A DNA stretch of 64,000 nt, taken from NCBI GenBank assembly GCA_017308375.1, contig JAFKEW010000068.1, positions 1 to 64,000 of the forward strand. The letters run 5' to 3'. A program made the translations under genes and the position numbers. The notes beneath the pieces are model-generated. The model was not told the origin of the DNA. It did not search any database and saw only the letters and a program-made list of their open reading frames with translations. The stretch's first letter is position 1; each line of letters starts with the position of its first letter. Positions 35,891 through 44,775 of the stretch are shown piece after piece. The stretch is from Alphaproteobacteria bacterium. Its GTDB lineage: Bacteria > Pseudomonadota > Alphaproteobacteria > Micropepsales > Micropepsaceae.

Positions 35891-37984
35891 CTAATGTTTC
35901 ATCTGCTCCGCGCGTTGCTGTGCATGCGGATAAACCATGCCGAGTTGATCGAACAGGAAGGTCAGTTCATCGGTCTGTTCGGCAATGCGTTCGTCGAGCG
36001 ACGAGCCGATGCCATGGCCCGACGTCTTGTTGGTGCGCAGCAGGATCGGATTCTTTGATGCCGTCGCGGCTTGCAGCGCCGCCGTCATCTTGCGCGAATG
36101 GGCGGGATTGACGCGACCATCCGTTGCGCCGGTCAGAAACAGAACGGCCGGATAATCCGCCCCTTTCACCACGTGATGGTACGGCGAATAGGCATAAAGG
36201 GCCTTGAAATCCGCCGGGTTCTTCACCGTACCGAATTCGGTGGTGTTGAAGGCACCATTGGGATCCAACTCCACCCGCACCATGTCGTAGATGCCAACGG
36301 CGGAAACCACTGCGCGTGCAAGCGCGGGATGCTGGGTGATCTCCGCGCCCATCAGAAGCCCGCCATTGGAGCCGCCCATCAGCGCCAGCTTGTCATGGTT
36401 CGTATAGCCCTGATCGATCATGTATTTGGCGGCGGCGTAAAAATCATCGAACACATTCTGCTTGTGGGTCAGCATGCCTTCCTGATGCCAGCGTTCGCCA
36501 TACTCGCCGCCGCCGCGGATATTGGCGATTGCATAGATGCCGCCGGCATCGAGCCAGGTGCGCTGAAATGCGCCCAGGAAATGCGGCGTCATGGAGATAC
36601 CGTAGCCGCCATAGCCATAAAGCAGCACGGGATTGCTGCCATCGCGCCTGGTGCCCTTTTTCATGATGATGTTGACGGGAATTTTCGTCCCGTCTTTCGA
36701 GGTCGCAAATTCGCGCACCACCTCCGCATCGTCATAACTGACGGGCGATGTGGTTTTGAGCGCGGTCTCCGTTGTCTGATCGGTCTTCGGATTCCACGCC
36801 GCGTAATAGCGCGGCCGCAGATAGGTGGTGACGTCGTAAAGCACCCGGCCATCCTTCAACGGCACGATCTCGAAATTGCTGGCGATTTTCGGCAGGGGCA
36901 AGGTCCCTTGCGGCCTGCCGTTCAGGTTGAAGATCGGCACCAGAACCGGCGCATTCCGAAGTCCCATCGCCGCAAATGGCGGCTTCAGCTTCAGGATCTT
37001 GCCGTTGGAGGCATCCTTGCGGCTGATGGCATAGACCGCACCATCGGGGCCGAGCGTGGCATAGACGATTCCGCTGCCATAGGTCCCGATCTGCACCGGC
37101 TTGCCGTTTCGCGGCAGGACATAGAACGCCCAGTCATTGCCGTCACCGCGCTGGACCATCGCCATCGCGGAACCACCGTTAAAGCGGTTGCCGAGAAAGA
37201 CTTCGGATATCCGCTCCAGCCCATCCTTGGTGCCCAGCACCAGCGGATCGCTTTTCCAGTCGCTGCCCAGCGTGTGGAAATAGACCTGCATGTTGAAGTG
37301 GCGATCAGCTTCCGGAACAGAATCGCCCGGATAGCGCGTGTACCAGAAACCCTTGCCATCGGCGGCCCAGGCCAGGCTGCCGCCCGCGGTGGGAAACTGC
37401 ACATGCGGAATCGCTTCGCCAATATCCTTGCCGGTTGCCGTATCGAAAACGTGCAATGTGCCGTCTTCGCTGCCGTTCTTCGACAAGGAAACGGCAACCT
37501 TGCTGCCATCGCCGGACGGTACAAACCAATCGATCGCCGTCAGCCCCTTGGGGTCAAGGCTGTTGGGGTCCAGCACGACATGCCGGCTTGCCGGATCGGC
37601 CTTGGCATTCAGCGTCACCAGCATGGGCTGTTGCCTGGCCGGATCGGAATACATCGCGATGATCACACCGCCGCGGACTTCCAATTCATAGAAGCTGGGC
37701 GATGTCGCCTTGACCAGATCGGTCAGCCGCGTCTTCACCGCGCCGCGCGTCGACAGCGCATCGAGATAGGTGCGCGTGCGGGTGTTCTGCGCATCGCTCC
37801 AGGCCTCAACCTTGGGATCGTCCCAATCTTCGAGCCAGCGATAGGGGTCTGCCACCTTCACCCCGTCGATCACATCGGCAACATCGCCGGCTAGTGTGGC
37901 AGGCGGCGCGGGGATCGTGGCGGCAAAAGCTGCGGTGGCGGCAAGGCCCGCCGTAAGAAACAGAGCTGGGCGGAATAATTTCAC
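35891..37984 (-). CDS. Secreted prolyl oligopeptidase family protein (S9A)
   Basis: Serine endopeptidase cutting after proline in short peptides. 697 residues from a GTG start at 37984, chosen because GGAGAG precedes it and it opens a proper signal peptide (KLFRPALFLTAGLAATAAFA). A beta-propeller domain (about 90-420) is followed by the alpha/beta hydrolase domain. The triad is visible: GGSNGG (Ser), GATDGRVNPAHS (Asp) and SGHG (His). GYGGYGIS forms the oxyanion region. It is flanked by a strong terminator. It lies among accessory genes between fabD and rpsF. Confidence 0.93.
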   Translation of the reverse strand: MKLFRPALFLTAGLAATAAFAATIPAPPATLAGDVADVIDGVKVADPYRWLEDWDDPKVEAWSDAQNTRTRTYLDALSTRGAVKTRLTDLVKATSPSFYELEVRGGVIIAMYSDPARQQPMLVTLNAKADPASRHVVLDPNSLDPKGLTAIDWFVPSGDGSKVAVSLSKNGSEDGTLHVFDTATGKDIGEAIPHVQFPTAGGSLAWAADGKGFWYTRYPGDSVPEADRHFNMQVYFHTLGSDWKSDPLVLGTKDGLERISEVFLGNRFNGGSAMAMVQRGDGNDWAFYVLPRNGKPVQIGTYGSGIVYATLGPDGAVYAISRKDASNGKILKLKPPFAAMGLRNAPVLVPIFNLNGRPQGTLPLPKIASNFEIVPLKDGRVLYDVTTYLRPRYYAAWNPKTDQTTETALKTTSPVSYDDAEVVREFATSKDGTKIPVNIIMKKGTRRDGSNPVLLYGYGGYGISMTPHFLGAFQRTWLDAGGIYAIANIRGGGEYGERWHQEGMLTHKQNVFDDFYAAAKYMIDQGYTNHDKLALMGGSNGGLLMGAEITQHPALARAVVSAVGIYDMVRVELDPNGAFNTTEFGTVKNPADFKALYAYSPYHHVVKGADYPAVLFLTGATDGRVNPAHSRKMTAALQAATASKNPILLRTNKTSGHGIGSSLDERIAEQTDELTFLFDQLGMVYPHAQQRAEQMKH

Positions 37985-38082
37985 AATTCTCTCCGTGGGG
38001 ATTCGGCGGCCGCGAGCTTGCACCCCGGCCCCGGCGCAATTCCAATCAATTCCGCGAAACCGCCCCCCCCCCCGCACCCGGC

Positions 38083-38111
38083 TTGCCGGGGCAGCCCCTT
38101 TCGGCTATAGG
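38083..38111 (+). promoter_or_regulatory. Candidate sigma-70 promoter of rpsF-rpsR-rplI
   Basis: TTGCCG and TATAGG are separated by 17 bases, ahead of a roughly 145-base leader to rpsF. The leader (38112-38261) is rich in GGCC and CCGG inverted segments and could hold an autoregulatory structure that binds S6:S18, but I cannot match the known motif with confidence. An 11-C run lies just upstream at 38063-38073. Confidence 0.45.
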
Positions 38112-38261
38112 CGGCCCCCTTAACGGCGGCTGCGGTCGCGGGGAGGCCCTGGGCAGATGTCCGGGGTTTATGCCGGATGGTCCGGCGTTCCGGCGAGCCA
38201 AAGTGGGGCGTGGTCATCCCGGTCACGCGCCATTCCACAGCCGAAACAGGGACTTATGACA

Positions 38262-38657
38262 ATGGCTCTTTATGAGCATCTTCTGATCGCGCGCCAGGAT
38301 ATCAGCGCACAACAGGTGGACGCGCTTGCGACCCATCTGAAGACCATTCTTGAAGGCGAAGAGGGTAAGGTCGAGAAGCAGGAATATTGGGGCCTGCGCG
38401 GACTTGCCTACCGCATCAAGAAGAACCGCAAAGGTCACTATGTGCTGCTCAACATCAATGCACCGGCCAAAGCCGTGCAGGAGTTGGAGCGGCAGTTGAA
38501 GATCAACGAAGATGTGTTGCGCTTCATCACCGTGAAGGTGGACCAGTTCGAGCAGAGTTCCAACAAGAACAAGCGCGAGCGCGAAGAAAACAAGACCGAA
38601 AACGCCGACGCTGCCGGCGCGAAGGACGCTGCCAGCACGAAGGAGGCCGCACAATGA
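38262..38657 (+). CDS. rpsF: 30S ribosomal protein S6
   Basis: 131-residue S6, starting [15 protein letters not shown] and containing [26 protein letters not shown], the conserved core that binds S18. The C-terminus is an extended Lys/Glu/Ala tail, common in alphaproteobacteria. The ATG at 38262 is 9 bases after AGGGA; another ATG 6 bases upstream is too close to that site. It overlaps rpsR by ATGA, fitting S6-S18 complex formation. Confidence 0.97.
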   Translation: MALYEHLLIARQDISAQQVDALATHLKTILEGEEGKVEKQEYWGLRGLAYRIKKNRKGHYVLLNINAPAKAVQELERQLKINEDVLRFITVKVDQFEQSSNKNKREREENKTENADAAGAKDAASTKEAAQ

Positions 38658-38905
38658 GCCATGCCGGTTCCGGCGGCGGCCAGCGCCGCCCGTTTTTCCG
38701 CCGCAAGAAGACCTGCCCGTTCTCCGGCGCCAACGCGCCCCGGATCGACTACAAGGACGTGAAGCTCCTGCAACGTTTCATTTCCGAACGCGGCAAGATT
38801 GTTCCCAGCCGCATCACCGCAGTATCCGCCAAGAAGCAGCGTCTGCTCGCCAATGCGATCAAGCGTGCCCGCTTCATGGCGCTTCTGCCTTACGTCGTGA
38901 AGTGA
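38654..38905 (+). CDS. rpsR: 30S ribosomal protein S18
   Basis: 83-residue small-subunit protein. [39 protein letters not shown] and [24 protein letters not shown] cover the whole S18 fold. The translation start overlaps rpsF by 4 bases and is preceded by AGGAGG at 38641-38646. Confidence 0.97.
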   Translation: MSHAGSGGGQRRPFFRRKKTCPFSGANAPRIDYKDVKLLQRFISERGKIVPSRITAVSAKKQRLLANAIKRARFMALLPYVVK

Positions 38906-38912
38906 GGCCGCC

Positions 38913-39497
38913 ATGCAGGTGATTTTGCTAGAGCGCGTGGAGCGACTGGGCCAGATGGGCGATGAAGTGCGGGTGAAGGACGGCTTTGCCCGGAATTTCC
39001 TTCTGCCGCAGAAGAAAGCCCTGCGGGCAACCAAGGCCAATCGCGAATATTTCTCGACCCAGAAAGCGCATCTGGAAGCGCGCAATCTGGAGCGCAAGGC
39101 CGAAGCCGAAGCCGTGGCCAAGAAGCTGGAAGGGCAGATCTTCACCCTGATCCGGCAGGCGGGCGACCGTGGCCACCTCTATGGCTCGGTCTCGCCACGC
39201 GATATCGCGGATGCGATATCGGTGGGTGGCTTCAACATCAGCCGCACACAGGTGCCGCTCAACCGTGCCATCAAGGAAATCGGGTTGACGCCGGTCAATG
39301 TGGTGCTTCACCCGGAAGTGCGCGTGCAGGTGACGATCAATATCGCCCGCACCGAGGACGAAGCGGAGCGCCAGGCCCGTGGTGAAGACGTCCTCGCCGA
39401 ACAGACGCCCGAGGAGGAGGTGGTCGCCGCCGCCGAAGAGCTGTTCGAGGAAGGCGCAACACTCAAGGAAGAAGAAGCCGGGGCAGACGCCGAATAG
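38913..39497 (+). CDS. rplI: 50S ribosomal protein L9
   Basis: 194 residues. The N-terminal domain [31 protein letters not shown] is the L9 signature. A long connecting helix and a C-terminal RNA-binding domain ([12 protein letters not shown]) follow, with an acidic tail. In relatives dnaB usually follows rplI directly; here dnaB lies 14 kb away on the other strand. A strong bidirectional terminator sits 24 bases downstream. Confidence 0.97.
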   Translation: MQVILLERVERLGQMGDEVRVKDGFARNFLLPQKKALRATKANREYFSTQKAHLEARNLERKAEAEAVAKKLEGQIFTLIRQAGDRGHLYGSVSPRDIADAISVGGFNISRTQVPLNRAIKEIGLTPVNVVLHPEVRVQVTINIARTEDEAERQARGEDVLAEQTPEEEVVAAAEELFEEGATLKEEEAGADAE

Positions 39498-39520
39498 GTC
39501 TGCGTGCCATGGAATAGCAA

Positions 39521-39544
39521 AACGCCCGCCTTCCGGCGGGCGTT
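39521..39544. terminator. Bidirectional intrinsic terminator
   Basis: The stem AACGCCCGCC / GGCGGGCGTT has 10 perfect pairs and a TTCC loop. It is flanked by an A-run on the left and TTTTCGTTT on the right, so it can end both rplI (plus) and the GST gene (minus). Confidence 0.88.
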
Positions 39545-39558
39545 TTCGTTTCCGGAAT

Positions 39559-40209
39559 CTAGTTTTCCTTCGGCAGCATGGAAAAATAAGGTTCGGCCTC
39601 CTTCAGCACACGCGCATAGGACGGCCGCTGCTTCAACCGCTCGAGATAGGCGGCGGCGTTTTTGTGTTTGCCGAACGGCACACCCATGCTGCCATAGAAC
39701 AGCGCTGGCGCGGCCGCGCAATCGGCCATGGTGAAGTCATCGCCCATGGCCCAGGTCTTCCGGTCCAGATTCTCCTCAATCAGCGCGTAGGCGCGAAGCA
39801 CGCGATCCTTCGCATCCTGCACCCCGATCGGATCATGCCCGCCATCGGGCCGGCGGCGATCGCCCATGATCTTCTGCATGTGAATGTGAACATGAAAATC
39901 GAAGAAGCGGTCGCGCATCCGTGTTTGCCGCGCGCGGTCTGCATCCTCCGGCAGCAACTTCGTTTTGCCCGGATAATGCTGGTTCAGATATTCGATGATG
40001 ATGCTGGATTCCGGCACCATGTGATTGCGCCCCTCATCCACCAGCACCGGGAATTGCCCCATCGGCCAGATTTTGAGGAAGGCGGCGCGCGATTTCTCTT
40101 CGCCGAGATCAACCAGAACCGGCTCGAACGGCGTGTCATTCTCGTAAAGCGCAATCAGCACCTTGTGACAGAAGGACGAGAGCGGATGATAGTAGAGCTT
40201 GAGCGCCAT
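39559..40209 (-). CDS. Glutathione S-transferase family protein
   Basis: 216 residues. The N-terminal thioredoxin-like domain (KLYYHPLSSFCHKVLIALYE) has SSFCHK at the usual Ser/Cys catalytic site. QFPVLVDE provides the cis-proline, and MVPESSIIIEYL has the gamma-glutamyl-binding ES pair. A helical C-terminal domain follows with FTMADCAAAP (N-capping box). The start at 40209 has GAGGAG upstream. It is the last gene of an ArsR-SRPBCC-SRPBCC-GST unit on the minus strand. Confidence 0.9.
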   Translation of the reverse strand: MALKLYYHPLSSFCHKVLIALYENDTPFEPVLVDLGEEKSRAAFLKIWPMGQFPVLVDEGRNHMVPESSIIIEYLNQHYPGKTKLLPEDADRARQTRMRDRFFDFHVHIHMQKIMGDRRRPDGGHDPIGVQDAKDRVLRAYALIEENLDRKTWAMGDDFTMADCAAAPALFYGSMGVPFGKHKNAAAYLERLKQRPSYARVLKEAEPYFSMLPKEN

Positions 40210-40219
40210 GGCGTTCTCC

Positions 40220-40672
40220 TCAGTTCGCAAGTGATTTTCCAAGACTGTCGAGCAACTCGCCTGTGCCGCGTTCGCGCGACCCGGCATCGTCATAGCCGTC
40301 GAGAAAGGCGCCGTGCTCGGTCAGTGTGAGTTTTGTGCCCTGCCCCGCGCCCTCGAATTCGAGCGTCGCCAGCGACACGCTGATTTTTCTGTCGCCCAGA
40401 TGCATGGCGTAGCAATAGACGATGCGCGTCTCGGGAACGATGTCCCAGTAGGTGGCGTCGAAGGTTGAAATCGTGCCATCCGGCCAGCGCCCTTTCAGCC
40501 GCTCGCTGCCGCCGACACGGAAATCGAACCGGCGCTCCAGAAGCGCCCACCGATCGCCACCGGCAAACCATTTGGTTTTGGCTTCCGCATCGGCAAATGC
40601 CCTGAACACGCGGGCACATGTGGCGGGATAAATACGTTCCAACGTGAACGAACCCTGCTGCGTGCTTGGCAT
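40220..40672 (-). CDS. SRPBCC (AHSA1/Aha1-type) family protein
   Basis: 150-residue START-like fold protein. It begins FTLERIYPATCARVFRAFADAEAKTKWFAG and has DFRVGGSERL and TEHGAFLDGYDD, hallmarks of the ArsR-linked AHSA1 group. I use the ATG at 40672 because GGAGG lies 6 bases before it; an ATG two codons earlier abuts the site. It is a paralogue of the next protein and lies between it and the GST. The ligand is unknown. Confidence 0.85.
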   Translation of the reverse strand: MPSTQQGSFTLERIYPATCARVFRAFADAEAKTKWFAGGDRWALLERRFDFRVGGSERLKGRWPDGTISTFDATYWDIVPETRIVYCYAMHLGDRKISVSLATLEFEGAGQGTKLTLTEHGAFLDGYDDAGSRERGTGELLDSLGKSLAN

Positions 40673-40684
40673 TGTCATCCTCCG

Positions 40685-41143
40685 TCAGGCCGCGTCGCGT
40701 TGCAGAAAGGCGGCCAATTTCTCAGCGATTTCTGTCCAGCCGCCACGACGATCCTCGGGTGTTTCCCAGTCATAGAACACCGATTGATCGGTCAGCTTCA
40801 GACGTGTGCCACCCTTCTCCGCCCGCAATTCAATGGTGCAGAGTGTGGATGAAAGCCGCGTGTCGCCGTCATGCATGGTTCCGGCGCTGACAATGCGTTC
40901 GTTGGGGACGATGTCTTCAAAGCGCCCCTTGTTGACGTAACGGCTTTCGCCGGGTTTCCCGAAACCGGCCAGCAATTCGCCGCCGATACGGAAATCGTAA
41001 GCGAACCGGTTGGTCACCCATTCGCCATTCGGCACATGCCATTGGCGATAGGCATCCGGCTCGGCAAAGGCGGCGAATACGCGCGCCGGCGGCACCGGAT
41101 AGTCGCGTTCGACGACGATCGTTGCGTGAACGGTCTTGATCAT
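40685..41143 (-). CDS. SRPBCC (AHSA1/Aha1-type) family protein
   Basis: 152 residues, similar in layout to the neighbouring SRPBCC protein: VERDYPVPPARVFAAFAEPDAYRQW, YDFRIGGELLAGF and LTDQSVFYDWETPEDR. GGAGG is 6 bases from the start codon, which overlaps the arsR stop (ATGA). In this gene pattern the ArsR protein represses the SRPBCC gene and may sense a compound that the pocket binds. Confidence 0.86.
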   Translation of the reverse strand: MIKTVHATIVVERDYPVPPARVFAAFAEPDAYRQWHVPNGEWVTNRFAYDFRIGGELLAGFGKPGESRYVNKGRFEDIVPNERIVSAGTMHDGDTRLSSTLCTIELRAEKGGTRLKLTDQSVFYDWETPEDRRGGWTEIAEKLAAFLQRDAA

Positions 41144-41493
41144 GCGGTTCCTCCGTCATCCTGTTCCTGTTGCGCCAGATATTCCCCCAGCCGGTCGAGC
41201 TTCTGCTCCCACATCAGGCGGCGTTCTGCGATCCAGTCCTCAATGGTTTTGAGGGCCTTGGGTTCGATCTGGCAGGTGCGCACGCGCCCCACCTTCTCCG
41301 AACGCACCACTCCGCAGGATTCCAGCACAGCCAGATGCTGCAGCACCGCCGGCAGCGAGATCGAAAGCGGCCGGGCCAACTCGCTGACCGAGGCCGGGCC
41401 CCGGGCCAGCCGGTCCACCATGGCCCGGCGGGCCGGGTCGGCCATGGCGGCGAACATGCGGTCCAATGAGGTCGGCGCCTTATAGTTAAGCAT
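41140..41493 (-). CDS. ArsR family transcriptional repressor
   Basis: 117-residue winged-helix repressor. Begins LDRMFAAMADPARRAMVDRLARGPASVSELARPLSISLPAVLQHLAVLE, the ArsR fold with its recognition helix, and ends in a basic and acidic helix WEQKLDRLGEYL typical of ArsR proteins paired with SRPBCC genes. No metal-binding ELCVCDL motif is present, so a metal ligand is unlikely. Two direct AnTTAAG repeats overlap its start. Confidence 0.9.
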   Translation of the reverse strand: MLNYKAPTSLDRMFAAMADPARRAMVDRLARGPASVSELARPLSISLPAVLQHLAVLESCGVVRSEKVGRVRTCQIEPKALKTIEDWIAERRLMWEQKLDRLGEYLAQQEQDDGGTA

Positions 41494-41503
41494 GGACTTA
41501 AGT
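41484..41503. promoter_or_regulatory. Candidate ArsR operator (direct TTAAG repeats)
   Basis: AGTTAAG (41484-41490) and ACTTAAG (41496-41502) are 12 bases apart, and the second lies within the palindrome ACTTAAGT. They straddle the arsR start codon, the expected place for an autoregulatory site. The rest of the gap to panB (41504-41615) shows nothing else clear. Confidence 0.4.
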
Positions 41504-41615
41504 ATTAGTGCGCCAGAGCCGGAGTCAAGCGCAAAGTCTTCTCGTTCGCAGCCGCAGCATCGGCTATGGTCCCTGCATGCGCCCGGCATGGGTGTAGGGT
41601 TCATGGAGCAGAACA

Positions 41616-42440
41616 ATGTCTGTCACCGTTCAGACCAAGCGCGTCACCGTGCCGGAAATCCGGGCCGCAAAGCACGGCAAGCCCGTTGTTTGCCTGACCT
41701 GCTATCACGCACACACCGCCCGGCTTCTCGACAGTCACGTCGATCTGATGCTGGTGGGCGACAGTCTGGGCAATGTGATGCACGGGCTCGAAACCACGAT
41801 CCCCGTGACCCTTGAGATGATGATCATGGCCGGCCGCGCGGTGATGCGTGGCTCCAGCCACGCGCTGGTCGTGGTGGACATGCCGTTCGGCTCCTACGAG
41901 GAAAGCCCGCAGATCGCCTTTCGCCATGCGGTACAGGTGATGAAGGAAACCGGCTGTCAGGCGGTGAAAATGGAAGGCGGCGCGCGCATCGCCGAAACGG
42001 TGCATTATCTGACTCAGCGCGGCATCCCGGTGATGAGCCACATCGGCCTCACCCCCCAGTCCTTCAACGTGATGGGCGGCTTCAAGACGCAAGGGCGTAC
42101 CGAAGCGGAGTGGCCCGCGATCGAGGCCGATGCCAAGGCGGTTTCCGATGCCGGGGCCTTTGCTGTGGTGCTGGAAGGCATGGCCGAGCCGCTGGCCGCC
42201 AAGATCACCCGCCAGATCCCGATCCCGACCATCGGAATCGGGGCCAGCGCGGAATGCGACGGTCAGATTCTGGTCATGGAGGATATGCTGGGCCTCAACC
42301 CCAATCCGCCGAAATTCGTGCGGCAATACGCCCAGCTTGGTCCCGAAATCGAAGCGGCGGTCAAAAATTATGCCGCCGATGTCCGGGCCCGCGCCTTCCC
42401 CGGCAAGGAAAATGTCTATCCCATGAAGCGGGCCGTCTGA
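41616..42440 (+). CDS. panB: 3-methyl-2-oxobutanoate hydroxymethyltransferase
   Basis: First step of pantothenate synthesis: hydroxymethyl transfer to ketoisovalerate. 274 residues, typical. Motifs: [59 protein letters not shown], and [24 protein letters not shown]. It has a GGAG ribosome site 9 bases from the ATG and is divergent from arsR. Confidence 0.96.
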   Translation: MSVTVQTKRVTVPEIRAAKHGKPVVCLTCYHAHTARLLDSHVDLMLVGDSLGNVMHGLETTIPVTLEMMIMAGRAVMRGSSHALVVVDMPFGSYEESPQIAFRHAVQVMKETGCQAVKMEGGARIAETVHYLTQRGIPVMSHIGLTPQSFNVMGGFKTQGRTEAEWPAIEADAKAVSDAGAFAVVLEGMAEPLAAKITRQIPIPTIGIGASAECDGQILVMEDMLGLNPNPPKFVRQYAQLGPEIEAAVKNYAADVRARAFPGKENVYPMKRAV

Positions 42441-42570
42441 TTACAGACAGCTTATTTTGCCCGATTTTGACCCCGCCCGCGTTGCACGATAAGGCTTTTG
42501 CGGGCTACTTAGCGCGTGCCATCAAGGGCTTGAGCCTGCAAGGTTCGCCCCCTCGGAGAAGGAATACGAC

Positions 42571-43302
42571 GTGACCGACATCTTCCGCGAAATCGAGGAG
42601 GAAGTCCGGCGCGAGCGCTATGCGCAGCTCTGGAAGAAATACGGCGATTACATCATGGCCGCGGCGGCGATCATCCTGCTTGGCGTGGCAGGCTGGCAGC
42701 TTTGGCAGCGCTATGACAGCAACCAGCGCGCGGATGCTTCCAACGCCTTCGTCAACGCCGAAAGCCTGAGCGGCCAGAAGCAGATCGAGGCGTATGCCAA
42801 ACTGGCCGAAAAAGCGCCTGCCGGTTATGCCGGTATCGCCCGCCTGCAGGAAGCCAACAGCATGCTTGCCAATGGCGACCGCGACCAGGCCATCGCCCTT
42901 TACAAAAAGATGGCCGGTGAAAACAGCGGCGAACTTGCCAATGCTGCCCGTCTGCGCGCTGCATGGGCTGAAGCCGATACCGCATCGCGTGACAACCTGA
43001 CCAAACTCCTGGCCCCCCTGACGGCGAAGGATAGCCCCTGGCGCTTTGCCGCACGCGAAGTCCTTGCCTACGCCGACTACCGGCTGGACAACACAGCCGC
43101 CGCGGAAAGCGCCTATCGCGCGCTTGCCGGCGAAGGCAAGGCGCCGGTCGGCATCAAGGCGCGCGCCACAGCCATGGCGGATTTCCTGGCCGCCGGCGGC
43201 AACACCAATACCGGCATCGTTCCCCCGCCGGAGCGCCCGCAAACGCCAGCCCCATCAAACGAAACTCCTCCCTCACCGCAAACGCCGGCAGCCCAGCAAT
43301 GA
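42571..43302 (+). CDS. YfgM-like tetratricopeptide protein (ancillary translocon-type)
   Basis: 243 residues starting at a GTG with GGAGAAGG upstream. A short cytosolic N-terminus (IFREIEEEVRRERYAQLWKKYGDY) and one membrane helix (IMAAAAIILLGVAGWQLW) are followed by a periplasmic TPR-like domain (YAKLAEKAPAGYAGIARLQEANSML). The tail is proline and threonine rich. This YfgM/TPR_21 layout next to bamB and der is a known gene order. It may assist protein delivery from SecYEG to periplasmic chaperones. It overlaps bamB by ATGA. Confidence 0.83.
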   Translation: MTDIFREIEEEVRRERYAQLWKKYGDYIMAAAAIILLGVAGWQLWQRYDSNQRADASNAFVNAESLSGQKQIEAYAKLAEKAPAGYAGIARLQEANSMLANGDRDQAIALYKKMAGENSGELANAARLRAAWAEADTASRDNLTKLLAPLTAKDSPWRFAAREVLAYADYRLDNTAAAESAYRALAGEGKAPVGIKARATAMADFLAAGGNTNTGIVPPPERPQTPAPSNETPPSPQTPAAQQ

Positions 43303-44705
43303 TGCAAAAAGTATGGAAGCGCGTCGCCGTGGTCGCGGCCCTCGGCGTTCTGGTTTCCGGCTGCTCGATGTTCGATTCGGTAGGCGGCTGGTTTTCCGCG
43401 CCATCGAAATCGAAACTGAAAGGCGAGCGCATCTCGATCCTTACCAACGAGGATGCGCTTAAACCGGACCCCACGCTGGCCGACACGCGCGTGGTGCTGC
43501 CCAAGCCCTATCGCAACAGCGAATGGCCGGAGCCGGGCGGCTATGCCTCCAACGCGATGTACCATCTGGAAGCAACCGGCCCCCTGCAACAGATCTGGGA
43601 CGTCGATGCGGGCAAGGGATCGGATATCGATTCCAGACTGACCGCGCCGCCCATCGTCGCGGCCGGCCGTGTCTACGTGCTCGATGCGGCCGCCCATGTG
43701 CGTGCCTTCAACGCGCAGACCGGCGAAAAACTTTGGGAGGCGGATGTTGCACCCAAGGGCGGCGAACCGGGCTTCTTCAACTCAGCCTCGTTCGGGCTGA
43801 TCGGCTCCAGCAACCGTGTCGACCCGACCAAGGGGTTTGGCGGCGGCGTTGCCTTCGACAACGGCAGGGTTTTCGTTTCCAGCGGCTTTGGCGATGTGGT
43901 GGCGTTGAACGCGGCCGATGGCAAACAGATATGGAAAACCCCGCTGGGCGTGCCCATCGTAAACGCCCCGGTCGCCAATGGCGGGCGTGTATTCGTGTCT
44001 TCGCAGGACAATCATTTCTACGCGCTGGCCCAAAGCGACGGCCGCAAACTTTGGGATCATCAGGGCATCACCGAATCCGCCGGCATTCTGGAAAGCACCA
44101 GCGCCGCGGTTGCGGGCGAATTTGTGATCGTGCCCTATACCTCGGGCGAATTGTTCGCCATCCGGGTTCAGAACGGCCGCCCCGCCTGGAACGACATGCT
44201 GACCCGTTCCGGCACGGTAACCGCGCTCTCTGAACTGGACGATATCGCCGGCCGCCCGGTGGTGGACCGCGACCTGGTGTTTGCCATCAGCCATTCCGGC
44301 ATCATGGCAGCGATCAATCTTTCCACCGGCGGGCGCAGTTGGTCGCGCGATATCGGCGGCATTCAAACACCGTGGGCGGCGGGCGACTGGGTCTATGTCC
44401 TGACCACCGACAACCAGCTTTTCTGCCTTCAGCGCAAGGATGGGCGGGTGAAGTGGATTCACCAGATGCCGCGCTGGGAAGATCAGGAAGACAAAAGCGG
44501 CCCCATCGTCTGGTCCGGGCCGGTGCTGGTATCGAACCGCCTGATCGTGCTGTCCTCCACCGGCAAAGCGGCTTCGGTCTCCCCTTATACGGGCCAGTTG
44601 CTTGGCGAAATCGACATTCCGGACGGTACGATGATCGCACCTGTGGTGGCCAACGACATTCTCTATCTGGTGACCCGCGACGGCCGCCTGGTGGCACTGA
44701 AATAG
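43299..44705 (+). CDS. bamB: Outer-membrane assembly lipoprotein BamB
   Basis: PQQ-like beta-propeller lipoprotein of the BAM complex. 468 residues, larger than E. coli BamB but usual for alphaproteobacteria. The signal ends in a lipobox LVSGC (Cys at about 22). Repeated blades carry the pattern of AFNAQTGEKLWEADV, ALNAADGKQIWKTPL, ALAQSDGRKLWDHQG and CLQRKDGRVKWIHQM. It links this cluster to SurA and LptD, encoded elsewhere in the window, in outer-membrane assembly. Confidence 0.94.
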   Translation: MMQKVWKRVAVVAALGVLVSGCSMFDSVGGWFSAPSKSKLKGERISILTNEDALKPDPTLADTRVVLPKPYRNSEWPEPGGYASNAMYHLEATGPLQQIWDVDAGKGSDIDSRLTAPPIVAAGRVYVLDAAAHVRAFNAQTGEKLWEADVAPKGGEPGFFNSASFGLIGSSNRVDPTKGFGGGVAFDNGRVFVSSGFGDVVALNAADGKQIWKTPLGVPIVNAPVANGGRVFVSSQDNHFYALAQSDGRKLWDHQGITESAGILESTSAAVAGEFVIVPYTSGELFAIRVQNGRPAWNDMLTRSGTVTALSELDDIAGRPVVDRDLVFAISHSGIMAAINLSTGGRSWSRDIGGIQTPWAAGDWVYVLTTDNQLFCLQRKDGRVKWIHQMPRWEDQEDKSGPIVWSGPVLVSNRLIVLSSTGKAASVSPYTGQLLGEIDIPDGTMIAPVVANDILYLVTRDGRLVALK

Positions 44706-44775
44706 CGATCCCGGGATTGGCCTTTCCATCCCCGATTGTCTATTCGCTAAGGGCGCGGGTTTCGTGGCGGCACGC

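Noticed and set aside
36071..37894. 607-codon open frame opposite the prolyl oligopeptidase
   Set aside because: No recognisable domain, no ribosome site, and the peptidase with its triad and signal peptide is on the minus strand.
38112..38261. S6:S18-binding leader RNA upstream of rpsF
   Set aside because: GC-rich inverted segments are present but I could not match the conserved loop and bulge with confidence. A covariance search with the known S6:S18 leader model would decide.
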